Part shown: positions 7,105 to 12,811 of the stretch, piece by piece
How the letters are laid out: each line of letters begins with the position of its first letter
Numbering within the stretch: position 1 is the first letter of the stretch
Assembly: GCA_017407375.1 (NCBI GenBank)
Contig: JAFQWT010000041.1
Location: 1-12,811 of the forward strand
Direction of reading: 5' to 3'
From: Clostridia bacterium
GTDB taxonomy: Bacteria > Bacillota > Clostridia > Oscillospirales > CAG-272
Length of the DNA stretch: 12,811 bases
Translations under genes and position numbers: made by a program
Notes under the pieces: model-generated
What the model was told of the DNA's origin: nothing
Database searches by the model: none
The model's input: only the letters and a program-made list of their open reading frames with translations

Positions 7105-7203
7105 CGAAGAGTAAGAGCCGTTGCGTGAAGTGCCGAGGGGACGGGGAGTTGCCGCTTGGACGAAGGTGTTACCACCGCGGTAACGGTTCTGCATCCCGCT
7201 TCC
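7105..7203 (+). ncRNA. Tetrahydrofolate (THF) riboswitch
   Basis: This leader matches what I know of the THF riboswitch class, which senses reduced folates and controls folate transport and synthesis genes. The visible pairings are: closing stem GAAG (7106-7109) with CTTC (7199-7202); AGAGCC (7114-7119) with GGTTCT (7185-7190); CCGAG (7133-7137) with CTTGG (7155-7159); and GTTACC (7168-7173) with GGTAAC (7179-7184). Conserved-looking segments GCGTGAAGTGCC, GGGGAGTTGCC, GGACGAA and CTGCATCCCGCTTCC occur in the expected order. The genes downstream, a folate importer subunit and folC, are the expected regulon. The identification is by eye from consensus and context; a covariance-model search was not possible. 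Confidence 0.88.
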
Positions 7204-7217
7204 GACAGATGAGAGCT

Positions 7218-7252
7218 ATCCTCTTTTTCCGCCGAGATCGGGAAAGGAGGAT
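7218..7252 (+). promoter_or_regulatory. RBS-sequestering hairpin (riboswitch expression platform)
   Basis: Bases 7218-7231 (ATCCTCTTTTTCCG) pair with 7239-7252 (CGGGAAAGGAGGAT) in a continuous 14-bp stem with two G-U pairs and a 7-base loop. The 3' strand contains the folT ribosome binding site AAAGGAGG, so the hairpin should block translation. A competing pairing exists between GAAGAG (7106-7111), the 5' strand of the riboswitch closing stem, and CTCTTT (7221-7226). Folate binding that locks the closing stem would therefore free the sequestering hairpin to form. The mechanism is inference from pairing; the hairpin itself is seen directly. Confidence 0.8.
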
Positions 7253-7256
7253 TTTT

Positions 7257-7841
7257 ATGTCTTTTGAGTCATCACCCCACCCGAAAAGCAGGCGTGTGCA
7301 ATGGCAGCGCCACACGCGGCGCCTCTGCCTTGCCGCGCTCCTTGCCGCCCTCTCCTTCCTCCTTGGGTACGTGGCCAAGGCCATCCAGGGGGAGGCGCCC
7401 GTCCGCTTTACGGTGGAGGGGCTGCCCATCGTGTTTGCGGGCTACGTGCTCGGGCCGATCGTGGGGGCGGCGGTCGGCGTGTGTGCCGACCTCCTCTCCT
7501 GCCTCCTTGCGGGTATGGCCCCCCTGCCCCTCATTACGGTGGGGGCGGCGGCCGTGGGTCTTGTGCCCGGGGTCATCGCACTGCTCACGGGGCGACACGG
7601 TGACACTCACCGAGCGCCGCGCTTCCTTTTTATCCTCCTCCTTGACGGGGCGGCCCACACCGTTGGCTCGGTGGGGATCAAGAGTCTTGCGCTATCGCTC
7701 TTTACCGAGGTCGGCTTTTTCACCCTGCTTTGGCCGCGGCTCCTCATGTACCTCCTTGTGGTGGGGCTCGAATCCTACCTTCTTTATATGCTCATGCGCT
7801 CGGCCGCCGTACGGCGCGAGCTGGAAAGGTTACTGAAATGA
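7257..7841 (+). CDS. folT: Folate ECF transporter S component FolT
   Basis: Membrane folate-binding subunit of an energy-coupling-factor importer; it works with a shared EcfA/A'/T energizing module that is not in this window. At 194 residues it has the usual S-component size, with about six hydrophobic segments after a basic N-terminus. The first helix contains AALLAAL, giving the AxxxA pattern (A26/A30, A27/A31) by which S components dock with EcfT. The block FTVEGLPIVFAGYVLGPIVG (about 51-70), then GVCADLLSCLLAG, is typical of FolT-type S components. The start at 7257 is set by AAAGGAGG seven bases upstream, buried in the sequestering hairpin. Its stop overlaps the folC start. Folate specificity rests on the THF riboswitch and the folC partner more than on binding residues that I can name. 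Confidence 0.9.
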   Translation: MSFESSPHPKSRRVQWQRHTRRLCLAALLAALSFLLGYVAKAIQGEAPVRFTVEGLPIVFAGYVLGPIVGAAVGVCADLLSCLLAGMAPLPLITVGAAAVGLVPGVIALLTGRHGDTHRAPRFLFILLLDGAAHTVGSVGIKSLALSLFTEVGFFTLLWPRLLMYLLVVGLESYLLYMLMRSAAVRRELERLLK

Positions 7842-9115
7842 CGTTTGAAGAGACTATGGCCTACATTCACGCCACCGAGCGGCAGGGCAGCCGCCCGGGG
7901 CTCTCCCGCATCCGTGAGCTGTGCCACGCCCTTGGCGACCCGCAGAAGAAGCTCCGCTGCATCCACGTGGCGGGTACCAACGGCAAGGGCTCGACCAGTG
8001 CGATGCTGGCGGCCGTCCTGCGTGCCTCGGGCTATCGCACGGCGCTCTTCACCTCGCCCTACGTCTACCGCTTTGGCGAGCGGATGCAGATCGGTGGGGT
8101 GCCGATCCCCGATAAGGCGCTTTGCCGCATTATGGACAAGGTGCGCCAAAACGCCGATGCGATGGCCGATAAGCCCACCGAGTTTGAGCTGATCACCGCC
8201 GCCGCCTTCCTCTGGTTTTTTGAGGAGGGCGTGGACGTTGCCGTCATTGAGGTGGGGCTTGGCGGGCGCCTGGATGCCACCAACGTGATCGAGGACCCCC
8301 TCCTTTCGGTGGTGACGGGCATCTCGCTCGATCACACCGCGATCCTTGGCGATACCGTGGAGGCCATTGCCCGTGAGAAGGCGGGCATCCTCAAGCCCGG
8401 CGCCCCCGTGGTGGTGGGGGACGTTGCCCCCGCCGTCCGTGAGGTGCTGACCGAGGAGGCGGCCGCCAAGGGCTGCCCCGTCACCTTCCTTGACGCCGGG
8501 GCGATCACCGTCCGTGAGGTCACGCCCCACGGCACGCGCTTCTCCTTCGGCGCCCTTGAGGACGTCTCCATTCCCTTTGCCGCCGTCTATCAGCCGAAGA
8601 ACGCCGCCCTGGTGCTCCTGGCGGTGGAGGCCCTGCGCGGGGCGGGGCTGGAGCTTCCCGAGCGGGCGGTGCGGCACGGCCTTGCCAACGTGTTCTGGCC
8701 TGCGCGCTTTGAGTATTTCCGCCACGCGCCCGACGTGGTGTTTGACGGCTCGCATAACCCCGAGGGGATCGCCGCCGCCGCCGAGAGCATCCGCCGCCTT
8801 TACCGCGGCAAGGTCCTGCTTCTTACGGGCGTGATGCGCGACAAGGATTACCAAGCGATGATCGAAACGCTCGCCCCGCTCTGCGAGCGCGTCCTTTGCG
8901 TGCGCCCCGATAACCCCCGCGCCCTGCCCGCCGAGGAGCTTGCGGCCGCGTGGCAGGCGGGCGGCTGCGAGGCCACGGCCTATCCCGACGTCCTCTCGGC
9001 CATGGAGGCGGCCCTGGCCGCTGCACGGGCAGAGCGCCTCCCCCTTTTCATCCTTGGCTCACTCTACCTCTACCGCGAGGCGCTCGATGCCTTTGTCGAG
9101 GCCGACGGAAGGTAA
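7838..9115 (+). CDS. folC: Folylpolyglutamate synthase / dihydrofolate synthase
   Basis: Cytoplasmic ATP-dependent Mur-ligase-family enzyme that adds glutamate to folates, trapping them in the cell; bacterial FolC often also makes dihydrofolate from dihydropteroate. The 425 residues match the family. Visible motifs in order are HVAGTNGKGSTSAM (43-56, ATP P-loop), EVGLGGRLDATNV (138-150), SLDHTAILG (163-171, metal/ATP-binding His region), EKAGILKPG, and FDGSHNPEGI (302-311), the start of the C-terminal domain. The start overlaps the folT stop by four bases (ATGA), with GGAAAGG (7823-7829) as ribosome site, so translation is coupled to folT and both answer to the riboswitch. Pairing importer and glutamylase indicates uptake and retention of external folate. 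Whether it also has dihydrofolate synthase activity cannot be settled here. Confidence 0.95.
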   Translation: MTFEETMAYIHATERQGSRPGLSRIRELCHALGDPQKKLRCIHVAGTNGKGSTSAMLAAVLRASGYRTALFTSPYVYRFGERMQIGGVPIPDKALCRIMDKVRQNADAMADKPTEFELITAAAFLWFFEEGVDVAVIEVGLGGRLDATNVIEDPLLSVVTGISLDHTAILGDTVEAIAREKAGILKPGAPVVVGDVAPAVREVLTEEAAAKGCPVTFLDAGAITVREVTPHGTRFSFGALEDVSIPFAAVYQPKNAALVLLAVEALRGAGLELPERAVRHGLANVFWPARFEYFRHAPDVVFDGSHNPEGIAAAAESIRRLYRGKVLLLTGVMRDKDYQAMIETLAPLCERVLCVRPDNPRALPAEELAAAWQAGGCEATAYPDVLSAMEAALAAARAERLPLFILGSLYLYREALDAFVEADGR

Positions 9116-9140
9116 AGATTACTTTGCACAAAAGCAAAAG

Positions 9141-9181
9141 AAACGGCGGTACCCCCGCAAAAACGGAGGGTCGCCGTTTTT
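9141..9181 (+). terminator. Intrinsic terminator after folC
   Basis: AAACGGCG (9141-9148) pairs with CGCCGTTT (9172-9179), with an inner C-rich/G-rich stem (9152-9157 with 9164-9169, one mismatch) and a U-run. It closes the folT-folC unit. Confidence 0.88.
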
Positions 9182-9226
9182 CCTTTGCCGCGAGGAGCGC
9201 GGGCGCGGTTTTTTCTTTATTTTCTC

Positions 9227-9255
9227 TTTACAACACGGGCGTTTTGTGGTAAAAT
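9227..9255 (+). promoter_or_regulatory. Putative sigma-A promoter of the rsuA-tex operon
   Basis: A -35 TTTACA (9227-9232) and a -10 TAAAAT (9250-9255) sit at the ideal 17-base spacing, each one base off consensus. Start is expected near 9262, at the edge of the inverted repeat 9261-9275. Confidence 0.75.
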
Positions 9256-9260
9256 AAAGA

Positions 9261-9275
9261 CACTTGCGACAAGTG
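9261..9275. repeat. Inverted repeat at the rsuA transcript start
   Basis: CACTTG-CGA-CAAGTG is a perfect 6-bp inverted repeat with a 3-base loop, placed just downstream of the -10 box. It could be a repressor operator or a short hairpin at the 5' end of the message. It is short enough to be chance. Confidence 0.4.
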
Positions 9276-9297
9276 ACCGAGAAAGGGAGGAAGCGCT

Positions 9298-10020
9298 GTG
9301 CGTCTTGATAAGCTGTTCACGACCGTGGGGCTTTTGTCCCGCAAGGAGTGCGCCGCCGCCGTCCGCCGCGGCAGGATCACGGTCAACGGTGCGGTGGCCA
9401 AGGCCCCCGACCTTGCCGTGGACCCCGAGGGGGACACCGTCACGCTGGACGGGGAGCGGGTGGCGTACGCGCGCCACGCTTATCTCTGGCTCAATAAGCC
9501 GAAGGGGTACGTGAGCGCGACCGAGGACGGGCGCCTGCCCGTGGTGACCGAGCTTGTGCCGCCCGAATACGCGCGGCGCGGCCTCTTTCCCTGCGGACGG
9601 CTGGACCGCGACACCGAGGGGCTCCTCCTCCTGACGGACGATGGGCCGCTGACCCACGCCCTTCTCTCACCGAAGCGCGGGGTGCGTAAGGTCTACCGCT
9701 TTACGACCGAGGTCCCCCTGCCCGCGGATGCCGAGGAGCGCCTCCTTGGCGGTATGATGCTGGGTGAGGTGACCTGCCGCCCCGCCCTCCTCTCGCCAAA
9801 TGCCGACCGCCTGGGCGGTACCGTCACCCTCACCGAGGGCAAGTACCACGAGGTCAAGCGCATGATGGCGGCCCTCGGCGCTCCCCTTTTGTCGCTTGAG
9901 AGGATCGCCTTTGCCGATATCCCTCTCGACCCCACCCTGCCGCGGGGCGCGTGCCGCCCCCTGACCGACGGTGAGCTGGCCCACCTCAAACGGGCGGCGC
10001 TCTCTGCCGACAACAACTGA
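9298..10020 (+). CDS. rsuA: 16S rRNA pseudouridine synthase, RsuA family
   Basis: This enzyme isomerises a uridine in rRNA to pseudouridine; by family, position 516 of 16S rRNA. The 240 residues carry an N-terminal S4 RNA-binding domain (MRLDKLFTTVGLLSRKEC, then RGRITVNG, about 1-60) and a catalytic domain from LNKPKGYVSAT (near 64). The catalytic aspartate is D103 in GRLDRDTEGLLLLT, aligning with Asp102 of E. coli RsuA. The later blocks RGVRKVYR and EGKYHEVKRMMAALG are typical of the RsuA/RluB/E/F group. The start codon is GTG, chosen because GGGAGG lies 8 bases upstream and the S4 domain begins there. tex follows 15 bases later. RluB is the main alternative, but length and spacing favour RsuA. 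Confidence 0.87.
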   Translation: MRLDKLFTTVGLLSRKECAAAVRRGRITVNGAVAKAPDLAVDPEGDTVTLDGERVAYARHAYLWLNKPKGYVSATEDGRLPVVTELVPPEYARRGLFPCGRLDRDTEGLLLLTDDGPLTHALLSPKRGVRKVYRFTTEVPLPADAEERLLGGMMLGEVTCRPALLSPNADRLGGTVTLTEGKYHEVKRMMAALGAPLLSLERIAFADIPLDPTLPRGACRPLTDGELAHLKRAALSADNN

Positions 10021-10035
10021 AAAAGGAGAACCCCC

Positions 10036-12204
10036 ATGGACATCATCAAGATCCTCTCCGAGGAGCTGAATATCCCCGCCGAGCGCGTGGAAAAGACCGT
10101 GGCGCTCATTGACGAGGGCAACACGATCCCCTTCATTGCGCGTTACCGCAAGGAGGTCACGGGCAGTCTTGACGACGTGGCCCTGCGCGCCCTTTACGAC
10201 CGCCTTTCCTACCTCCGCAAGCTGGACGAGCGCCGCGAGGAGATCAAGAACGCCATTGAAAACCAAGGAAAGCTGACCGACGAGCTGACGCACGCCCTCT
10301 CGCTGGCGGTGACGCTGGTCGAGCTTGAGGACATCTACCGCCCCTACAAGCAAAAGCGCCGCACGCGTGCCTCGGTGGCGCGGGAGCGCGGGCTTGCGCC
10401 CCTGGCCGAGCTGATCCTCTCCCAGCCCCCGTCGCTTGACCGTCCGCTGGAGGAGATCGCCGCTGAGTACGTCGACGCCGAGAAGGACGTGCCCGATGCC
10501 GCGGCCGCCCTGGCGGGTGCCTCCGACATCATTGCCGAGGACGTCTCCGACACGGCCGAGTACCGCAAGATGCTCCGCGACTTTGCCTTTGAGGAGGCGG
10601 TCCTTGAGACCCGCCTTGCGGACGAGGAGAAGGAGAACACCAAGATCTACGCCGACTACGCCGAATACCGCGAGCCCGTCCGCACCGTGAAGGGCCACCG
10701 CGTGCTGGCGATCACGCGCGGGGAGAAGGAGGAGTGCCTGAAGGTCACGATGACGCTGGACCGTGACGCGGCCCTTGCCCGTCTCTATTCCCGCGTCATT
10801 ACCGAGAAGGACTCGCCGACCGCCGCCCTTGTGCGCGCCGCCGCCGAGGACAGCTACGACCGCCTGATCTTCCCCTCGCTTGAGCGTGAGGTGCGCGCCG
10901 AGCTTTTTGACACCGCGAGCGAGGGCGCCCTTAAGGTCTTTGCCGACAACCTGCGCCACCTGCTCCTGGCGGCCCCCCTGAAGGGCAAGACCGTCCTCGG
11001 CTACGACCCCGGCTACCGCACGGGTTGCAAGCTGGCGGTGGTGGACAAGACAGGCAAGGTGCTGGACACCGCCGTCATCTACCCGACAAAGCCGCGCGAG
11101 GAGACCGACAAGAGCCGCCGCCTGGTCCTCAAGCTCATCAAGGCCTACGACATTGACGTTGTGGCCATCGGCAACGGCACCGCCTCCCGCGAGAGCGAGG
11201 CCTTCATTGCCGAAACGCTGAAGGAATGCGACCGCAAGGTGGCCTACACCATCGTCAGTGAGGCAGGCGCGAGCGTGTACTCGGCCTCCGAGCTGGCGGC
11301 CAAGGAGTTCCCCGACTTTGACGTGACCGAGCGCAGTGCCGTCTCGATCGCACGGCGGCTGCAGGACCCCCTCGCCGAGCTTGTCAAGATCGACCCGAAG
11401 GCCATTGGCGTTGGGCAGTACCAGCACGACATGAAGCAGAACCGCCTGACCGAGGCGCTGGACGGCGTGGTGGAGGACTGCGTGAACAGCGTGGGAGTGG
11501 ACGTCAACACCGCCTCCTATTCCCTCCTCTCGCACATCGCGGGCATCAACGCCACAGCCGCGAAGAACATCGTGGCCTACCGCGAGGAGCACGGCGAATT
11601 CAAGAGCCGTGCCGCCATCCTGAAGGTACCGAAGATCGGGGAAAAGGCCTTCCAGCAGTGCGCGGGCTTCCTCCGCGTTTCCGGCTCCTCCGAGGTGCTG
11701 GACACCACGGGCGTCCACCCCGAGTCCTACGCCACGGCGCGCGCCCTGCTCTCCGAGTTCGGCATGACCGAGGACGAGGTGAAGGGCGGCGGCATCTCCA
11801 GTCTGCGGGCGCTGGCCCTGGCGCGCGGCACGGGGAAGCTGGCAAAGAAGCTGGAGTGCGGCGAGCCGACCCTGCTTGACATCATCGGGGAGCTTGAAAA
11901 GCCGGGCCGCGACATCCGTGACAGCGCGCCGCCCCCCGTCCTCCGCACCGACGTTTTGACGATCGACGATCTCACCGACGGCATGGTGCTGACGGGCACC
12001 GTCCGCAACGTGGTGGACTTTGGCGCCTTTGTGGACATCGGCGTGCATGACGACGGGCTTTTGCACGTTTCCGAGATGAGCGACCGCTTTGTGAAGAACC
12101 CCGCCGACGTTTTGAAGGTCGGGGACGTCATTGAGGTCCGCATCAAGGGCGTGGACAGAAAGCGCGGGCGCATCTCGCTCACCCGTAAAACGCCCCGCAA
12201 TTGA
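10036..12204 (+). CDS. tex: Tex family RNA-binding protein
   Basis: Cytoplasmic nucleic-acid-binding protein implicated in transcription-related processes in other bacteria; its precise role is unsettled. The 722 residues match the family length. Order of parts: an N-terminal helical Tex domain (opening MDIIKILSEELNIPAERVEK, with TIPFIARYRKEVTG near 34-47 and LEDIYRPYKQKRRTR near 97-111); a YqgF/RNase H-like domain beginning GYDPGYRTGCKLAVVD at 322; paired helix-hairpin-helix motifs from about 490 to 560 (HIAGINATAAKNIVAYR, KVPKIGEKAF); and a C-terminal S1 domain at about 649-718 (GMVLTGTVRNVVDFGAFVDI, GLLHVSEMSD). The start at 10036 is set by AAAAGGAGAA. It is in one operon with rsuA and followed directly by a terminator. 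No key block is missing. Confidence 0.97.
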   Translation: MDIIKILSEELNIPAERVEKTVALIDEGNTIPFIARYRKEVTGSLDDVALRALYDRLSYLRKLDERREEIKNAIENQGKLTDELTHALSLAVTLVELEDIYRPYKQKRRTRASVARERGLAPLAELILSQPPSLDRPLEEIAAEYVDAEKDVPDAAAALAGASDIIAEDVSDTAEYRKMLRDFAFEEAVLETRLADEEKENTKIYADYAEYREPVRTVKGHRVLAITRGEKEECLKVTMTLDRDAALARLYSRVITEKDSPTAALVRAAAEDSYDRLIFPSLEREVRAELFDTASEGALKVFADNLRHLLLAAPLKGKTVLGYDPGYRTGCKLAVVDKTGKVLDTAVIYPTKPREETDKSRRLVLKLIKAYDIDVVAIGNGTASRESEAFIAETLKECDRKVAYTIVSEAGASVYSASELAAKEFPDFDVTERSAVSIARRLQDPLAELVKIDPKAIGVGQYQHDMKQNRLTEALDGVVEDCVNSVGVDVNTASYSLLSHIAGINATAAKNIVAYREEHGEFKSRAAILKVPKIGEKAFQQCAGFLRVSGSSEVLDTTGVHPESYATARALLSEFGMTEDEVKGGGISSLRALALARGTGKLAKKLECGEPTLLDIIGELEKPGRDIRDSAPPPVLRTDVLTIDDLTDGMVLTGTVRNVVDFGAFVDIGVHDDGLLHVSEMSDRFVKNPADVLKVGDVIEVRIKGVDRKRGRISLTRKTPRN

Positions 12205-12235
12205 CGGATTTCTAATTTATTAGCATAAATAAGAG

Positions 12236-12273
12236 CGCGCTTTTGTCGGTCCTTCGGCGAAAGCGCGTTTTTT
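12236..12273 (+). terminator. Intrinsic terminator after tex
   Basis: A continuous 13-bp stem (12236-12248 with 12255-12267, two G-U pairs), loop GTCCTT and six T residues, 32 bases after the tex stop. It ends the rsuA-tex unit. Confidence 0.94.
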
Positions 12274-12287
12274 GTGCAAGATAGACA

Positions 12288-12323
12288 AAAGGGCGGGCGA
12301 AAGTTCATTGGGTTGCCCCCTTT
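12288..12323. repeat. Imperfect inverted repeat before the ABC ATPase promoter
   Basis: AAAGGG-CG-GGC (12288-12298) is complementary to GCCCCCTTT (12315-12323) apart from a 2-base bulge. It has no U-run, and its right arm touches the -35 region of the next promoter. An operator or chance pairing are both possible. Confidence 0.3.
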
Positions 12324-12349
12324 GCAAACCGAGATTTTTCTGTTATAAT
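12321..12349 (+). promoter_or_regulatory. Putative promoter of the ABC ATPase gene
   Basis: A perfect -10 TATAAT (12344-12349) lies 17 bases after TTTGCA (12321-12326), or 16 after TTGCAA one base on. A leader of about 35 bases follows to the ATG. The -35 is weak, the -10 strong. Confidence 0.65.
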
Positions 12350-12390
12350 AATAGGCGTAAAACTATGTATTCACAAAAAGGAGTACCGCT

Positions 12391-12811
12391 ATGGCAAGTC
12401 TTTCCCTGAAGCACATTTACAAGAAGTATCCCGGCGGCGTTACGGCCGTTTCCGACTTCAACCTGGAGATCAAGGATAAGGAATTCCTGATCCTCGTTGG
12501 CCCTTCGGGCTGCGGTAAGTCGACAACGCTCCGTATGATCGCGGGTCTTGAGGAGATCTCTGAGGGTGAGCTCTGGATCGGCGACCGTCTCGTGAACGAC
12601 GTGGCGCCGAAGGACAGAGATATCGCGATGGTGTTCCAGAACTACGCTCTGTATCCTCACATGACCGTGTTTGAGAACATGGCCTTCGGTCTGAAGCTCC
12701 GCAAGGTGCCGAAGGAGGAGATCAAGCGCCGCGTTGAGGAGGCCGCCCGTATCCTCGACATCAACCACCTTCTTGAGCGCCGCCCGAAGGCCCTTTCGGG
12801 TGGTCAGAAGC
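12391..12811 (+). CDS. ABC sugar-importer ATPase (MalK/UgpC/MsmK type), partial
   Basis: ATP-hydrolysing subunit of an ABC importer, acting at the inner membrane face; members of this group often serve several carbohydrate importers. Only the first 140 codons are in the window; a full protein is about 360-380 residues. Visible: Walker A GPSGCGKST (37-45), Q-loop VFQNYALYPHMTVFENMAFG (about 80-99), and the signature LSGGQ at 135-139 just before the edge. Walker B, the H-loop and the C-terminal regulatory domain that would place it among MalK, UgpC or MsmK lie outside. AAAAAGGAG lies 7 bases upstream of the ATG. A terminator behind and an own promoter make it a separate unit. Its synonymous codons (more CGT, GGT, GTT) look less C-biased than its neighbours, as in a highly expressed gene. 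Confidence 0.95.
   Translation, partial: MASLSLKHIYKKYPGGVTAVSDFNLEIKDKEFLILVGPSGCGKSTTLRMIAGLEEISEGELWIGDRLVNDVAPKDRDIAMVFQNYALYPHMTVFENMAFGLKLRKVPKEEIKRRVEEAARILDINHLLERRPKALSGGQK

Noticed and set aside
7208..7228. Weak GAGAG/CTCTT hairpin with T-run as a transcription terminator in the folT leader
   Set aside because: Only five pairs with a G-U end; the 14-bp ribosome-site hairpin overlapping it is far stronger, so control at translation is the better reading.
9667..12066. 799-codon minus-strand frame opposite rsuA and tex
   Set aside because: Long antisense frames are common opposite GC-rich genes; its product is low-complexity Gly/Val/His/Arg-rich without domains, while the plus strand encodes complete RsuA and Tex.
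12343..12768. 141-codon minus-strand frame opposite the ABC ATPase
   Set aside because: It is the shadow of a clear ATPase with Walker A, Q-loop and signature motifs.

Overview
The window is a compact, GC-rich stretch of chromosome, probably from a member of the Clostridia (Bacillota), perhaps an uncultured gut lineage. The organism call rests on several things: strong AAGGAGG-type ribosome binding sites, consensus sigma-A promoters, short U-tailed intrinsic terminators, a tetrahydrofolate riboswitch in front of folT-folC, and a secretion-signal-free DUF11 protein of a kind I associate with clostridia. No database search was possible, so taxonomy is inference.

Layout. Bases 1-1095 (minus) hold the first 365 codons of a major facilitator transporter, cut by the window edge. 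Its promoter and the terminator of the neighbouring unit lie just upstream. Bases 1216-1521 hold three tandem copies of a ~102-nt repeat, directly behind the minus-strand DUF11 gene (1512-2372). The first copy overlaps that gene's stop codon. The hairpin in each copy shows compensatory base changes and a GAAA loop on the minus strand. The DUF11 gene has a sigma-K-like promoter match and a perfect 14-bp palindrome at its presumed transcript start. Divergently, 2551-7021 (plus) is a likely operon: trkA and trkH (potassium uptake, stop/start overlapping by one base), then a cytoplasmic DUF4091 (GH123-like) protein, ending at a strong terminator.

Bases 7066-9115 form a folate unit: a consensus promoter, a THF riboswitch, a 14-bp hairpin that buries the folT ribosome binding site, then folT (ECF folate-binding subunit) overlapping folC (folylpolyglutamate synthase) by four bases. 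Import and polyglutamate trapping of folate are thus placed under one folate sensor. After a terminator, 9227-12204 carries an RsuA-type pseudouridine synthase and the RNA-binding protein Tex, 15 bases apart, ending in a strong terminator. From 12391 to the window edge runs the start of an ABC sugar-importer-type ATPase (MalK/UgpC/MsmK family).

Most genes are ordinary housekeeping or transport genes. The least explained structures are the covarying tandem repeat in the DUF11 3' untranslated region and the DUF11 control region. The folate leader is the clearest regulatory element.
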